Assembly: GCF_963678635.1 (NCBI RefSeq) | Contig: NW_026971019.1 | Span: forward strand, 1-33,000 | Direction: 5' to 3' | DNA length: 33,000 nt | Origin: Symsagittifera roscoffensis | Lineage: Eukaryota > Xenacoelomorpha > Acoela > Convolutidae | In this document: one piece after another, positions 32,390-33,000 of the stretch | Layout of the letters: each line of letters opens with the position of its first letter | How positions within the stretch are numbered: the first letter of the stretch is position 1 | The notes under the pieces: model-generated | Database searches by the model: none | Told to the model about the DNA's origin: nothing | The model's input: only the letters and a program-made list of their open reading frames with translations | Made by a program: the position numbers and the translations under genes

Positions 32390-32426
32390 CAAAATCATCG
32401 CTGAAAACGTCACGTCGATGATTTTG
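32390..32426. other. Perfect 11-bp stem hairpin upstream of the claudin-like gene
   Basis: CAAAATCATCG and CGATGATTTTG flank a 15 nt loop (CTGAAAACGTCACGT). It ends 99 bp before the ATG of the claudin-like gene. The loop contains ACGTCACGT, which resembles the CRE/ATF half-site TGACG on the other strand. Confidence 0.7.
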
Positions 32427-32480
32427 CTATATTCCTGATTAAAAAAATTTAAAAAAGAGACAAATCGATCAGTCATTTTT

Positions 32481-32524
32481 TATTTAAAAAAGGCAGGCCG
32501 TGAATTGATCAGTTATAAGCAGCC
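32481..32524 (+). promoter_or_regulatory. TATA-like box and leader of the claudin-like gene
   Basis: TATTTAAAAA at 32481-32490 lies 44 bp before the ATG. The start context AGCAGCCATGG at 32519-32529 is close to an ideal animal (Kozak) start. TTGATCAGT and ATCGATCAGT occur on either side of the TATA-like box. Confidence 0.4.
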
Positions 32525-32812
32525 ATGGGTTTTTACCAAGTTTTCTGCTTTTTGGGCATGTTCGGTGCCATGGCGTCTGTGGTGTTCTCTCTGTGTCCAC
32601 ATGGGAATAGACAGTGGCTGCTGAAAACACACACAGGGGGCATCTGGAACCTATGTAAGGGCACTGAATTCTTCGGCGACTGCGGGTTCATCGGGGAGTC
32701 AACGGCAGAACTTCTAGACCATTCTTTCGGACGATACAGGTCAAAGTTTAGACAATCCGCAAACCTTCGAGAAAAGCTTAGTTCCACCTCTGATAATCAG
32801 CATCAAAGATAG
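32525..32812 (+). CDS. Claudin/PMP22-like tetraspan protein, first exon (partial)
   Basis: The open frame of 95 codons starts in a strong Kozak context. Residues 4-23 form a hydrophobic segment (FYQVFCFLGMFGAMASVVFS), a first membrane span or signal anchor. The following extracellular stretch carries the claudin-superfamily signature: Trp31, then Gly39-Ile40-Trp41, Cys44 and Cys53 (W-x7-GIW-x2-C-x8-C). In claudin and clc-like proteins this loop forms cell-cell contacts at junctions. A full protein needs three more membrane spans, so this is probably the first exon of a longer gene running off the window. A possible donor is CAG/GTCAAA near 32739, which would make the C-terminal residues after about 71 an intron read-through. 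It shares no strand or sequence with the transposon genes and looks like a resident host gene. Otherwise it is a gene fragment. Nothing recognised in 32813-33000. Confidence 0.55.
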   Translation: MGFYQVFCFLGMFGAMASVVFSLCPHGNRQWLLKTHTGGIWNLCKGTEFFGDCGFIGESTAELLDHSFGRYRSKFRQSANLREKLSSTSDNQHQR

Positions 32813-33000
32813 CAACTAGCCAGCGCCGAAAAAGCTGTGTGAGCGAAATTGTGTAAGCTGTGTAGCAAACTTTCCCGAAGAATTGATTTTTCATCTTTGG
32901 TTCCTCTGTAGCATTGGTTTGCTCTCTCTAAATCCAAGTTGCATCTCTCGCATTTGGCACGTTTACGTTAGATATTGCTCTTAGCACTCTGTAGGTTTTC

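Larger units (their letters stand above)
30033..32480. other. AT-rich intergenic stretch, no convincing gene
   Basis: Open frames at 30434-30628, 31011-31193 and 31231-31452 (all plus) are short, have no domain I recognise and lack clear splice partners. The 31011-31193 frame is acidic (SDILPILEDCLDKLADLTDE) and is the best of them, but unsupported. A run of ten G lies near 31790. Hairpins inside this stretch are listed separately. Confidence 0.5.

Noticed and set aside
32533-32787. Minus-strand 84-residue frame opposite the claudin-like exon
   Set aside because: Antisense shadow. The plus frame has the Kozak start, the membrane span and the claudin signature.

Overview
This window looks like nuclear DNA of an invertebrate animal. 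It is AT-rich, its genes carry short GT-AG introns (about 62-134 bp), much of it is tandem repeat, and its best gene families are animal or transposon types (SUV4-20-like SET domain, BEN-like domain, SGNH hydrolase, claudin-like membrane protein). I cannot name the phylum. Nothing indicates a bacterium, virus or plasmid.

Layout. 1-1795: degenerate satellite with a ~108 bp period. 1880-3035: a second satellite with a ~347 bp period. 3203-3808 (minus): SGNH-hydrolase-like gene with one intron and one homopolymer frameshift. 3833-4365: three decayed copies of the 181 bp satellite. 4388-5155: a diverged direct repeat around a possible orphan exon. 5292-8656 (minus): an intact two-exon gene fusing a SUV4-20-like SET domain to a tnp2-type (CACTA/EnSpm, CMC superfamily) transposase. 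8908-17045: satellite array of about 45 x 181 bp. 17272-19023 (minus): a chimeric ORF. 19275-27228: second array copy, about 44 monomers. 27455-29314 (minus): six-exon gene for a coiled-coil, BEN-like protein. 29560-30032: CCAN microsatellite. 30033-32480: no convincing gene, but several hairpins. 32525 onward (plus): first exon of a claudin-like tetraspan protein.

How it fits together. The BEN-like protein, the SET-transposase and the SGNH hydrolase lie on one strand with 181 bp satellite between or beside them. The simplest reading is one large multi-gene CACTA-like DNA transposon: a catalytic transposase carrying a chromatin-type SET domain, a possible DNA-binding accessory protein, a possible hydrolase, and internal repeats that could be protein-binding arrays. 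I found no convincing terminal inverted repeats or target-site duplication, so the element's ends are undefined.

A ~10.4 kb tandem duplication runs from the middle of the transposase gene (7071) to the last exon of the BEN-like gene (about 17437). Its second copy is 17438 to about 27620. At the junction the SET half of the transposase is joined in frame to the last 55 codons of the BEN-like gene, giving a 583-residue open chimera. The two copies are nearly identical by eye and differ by one 184 bp monomer, so the event is recent, unless it is an assembly artefact.
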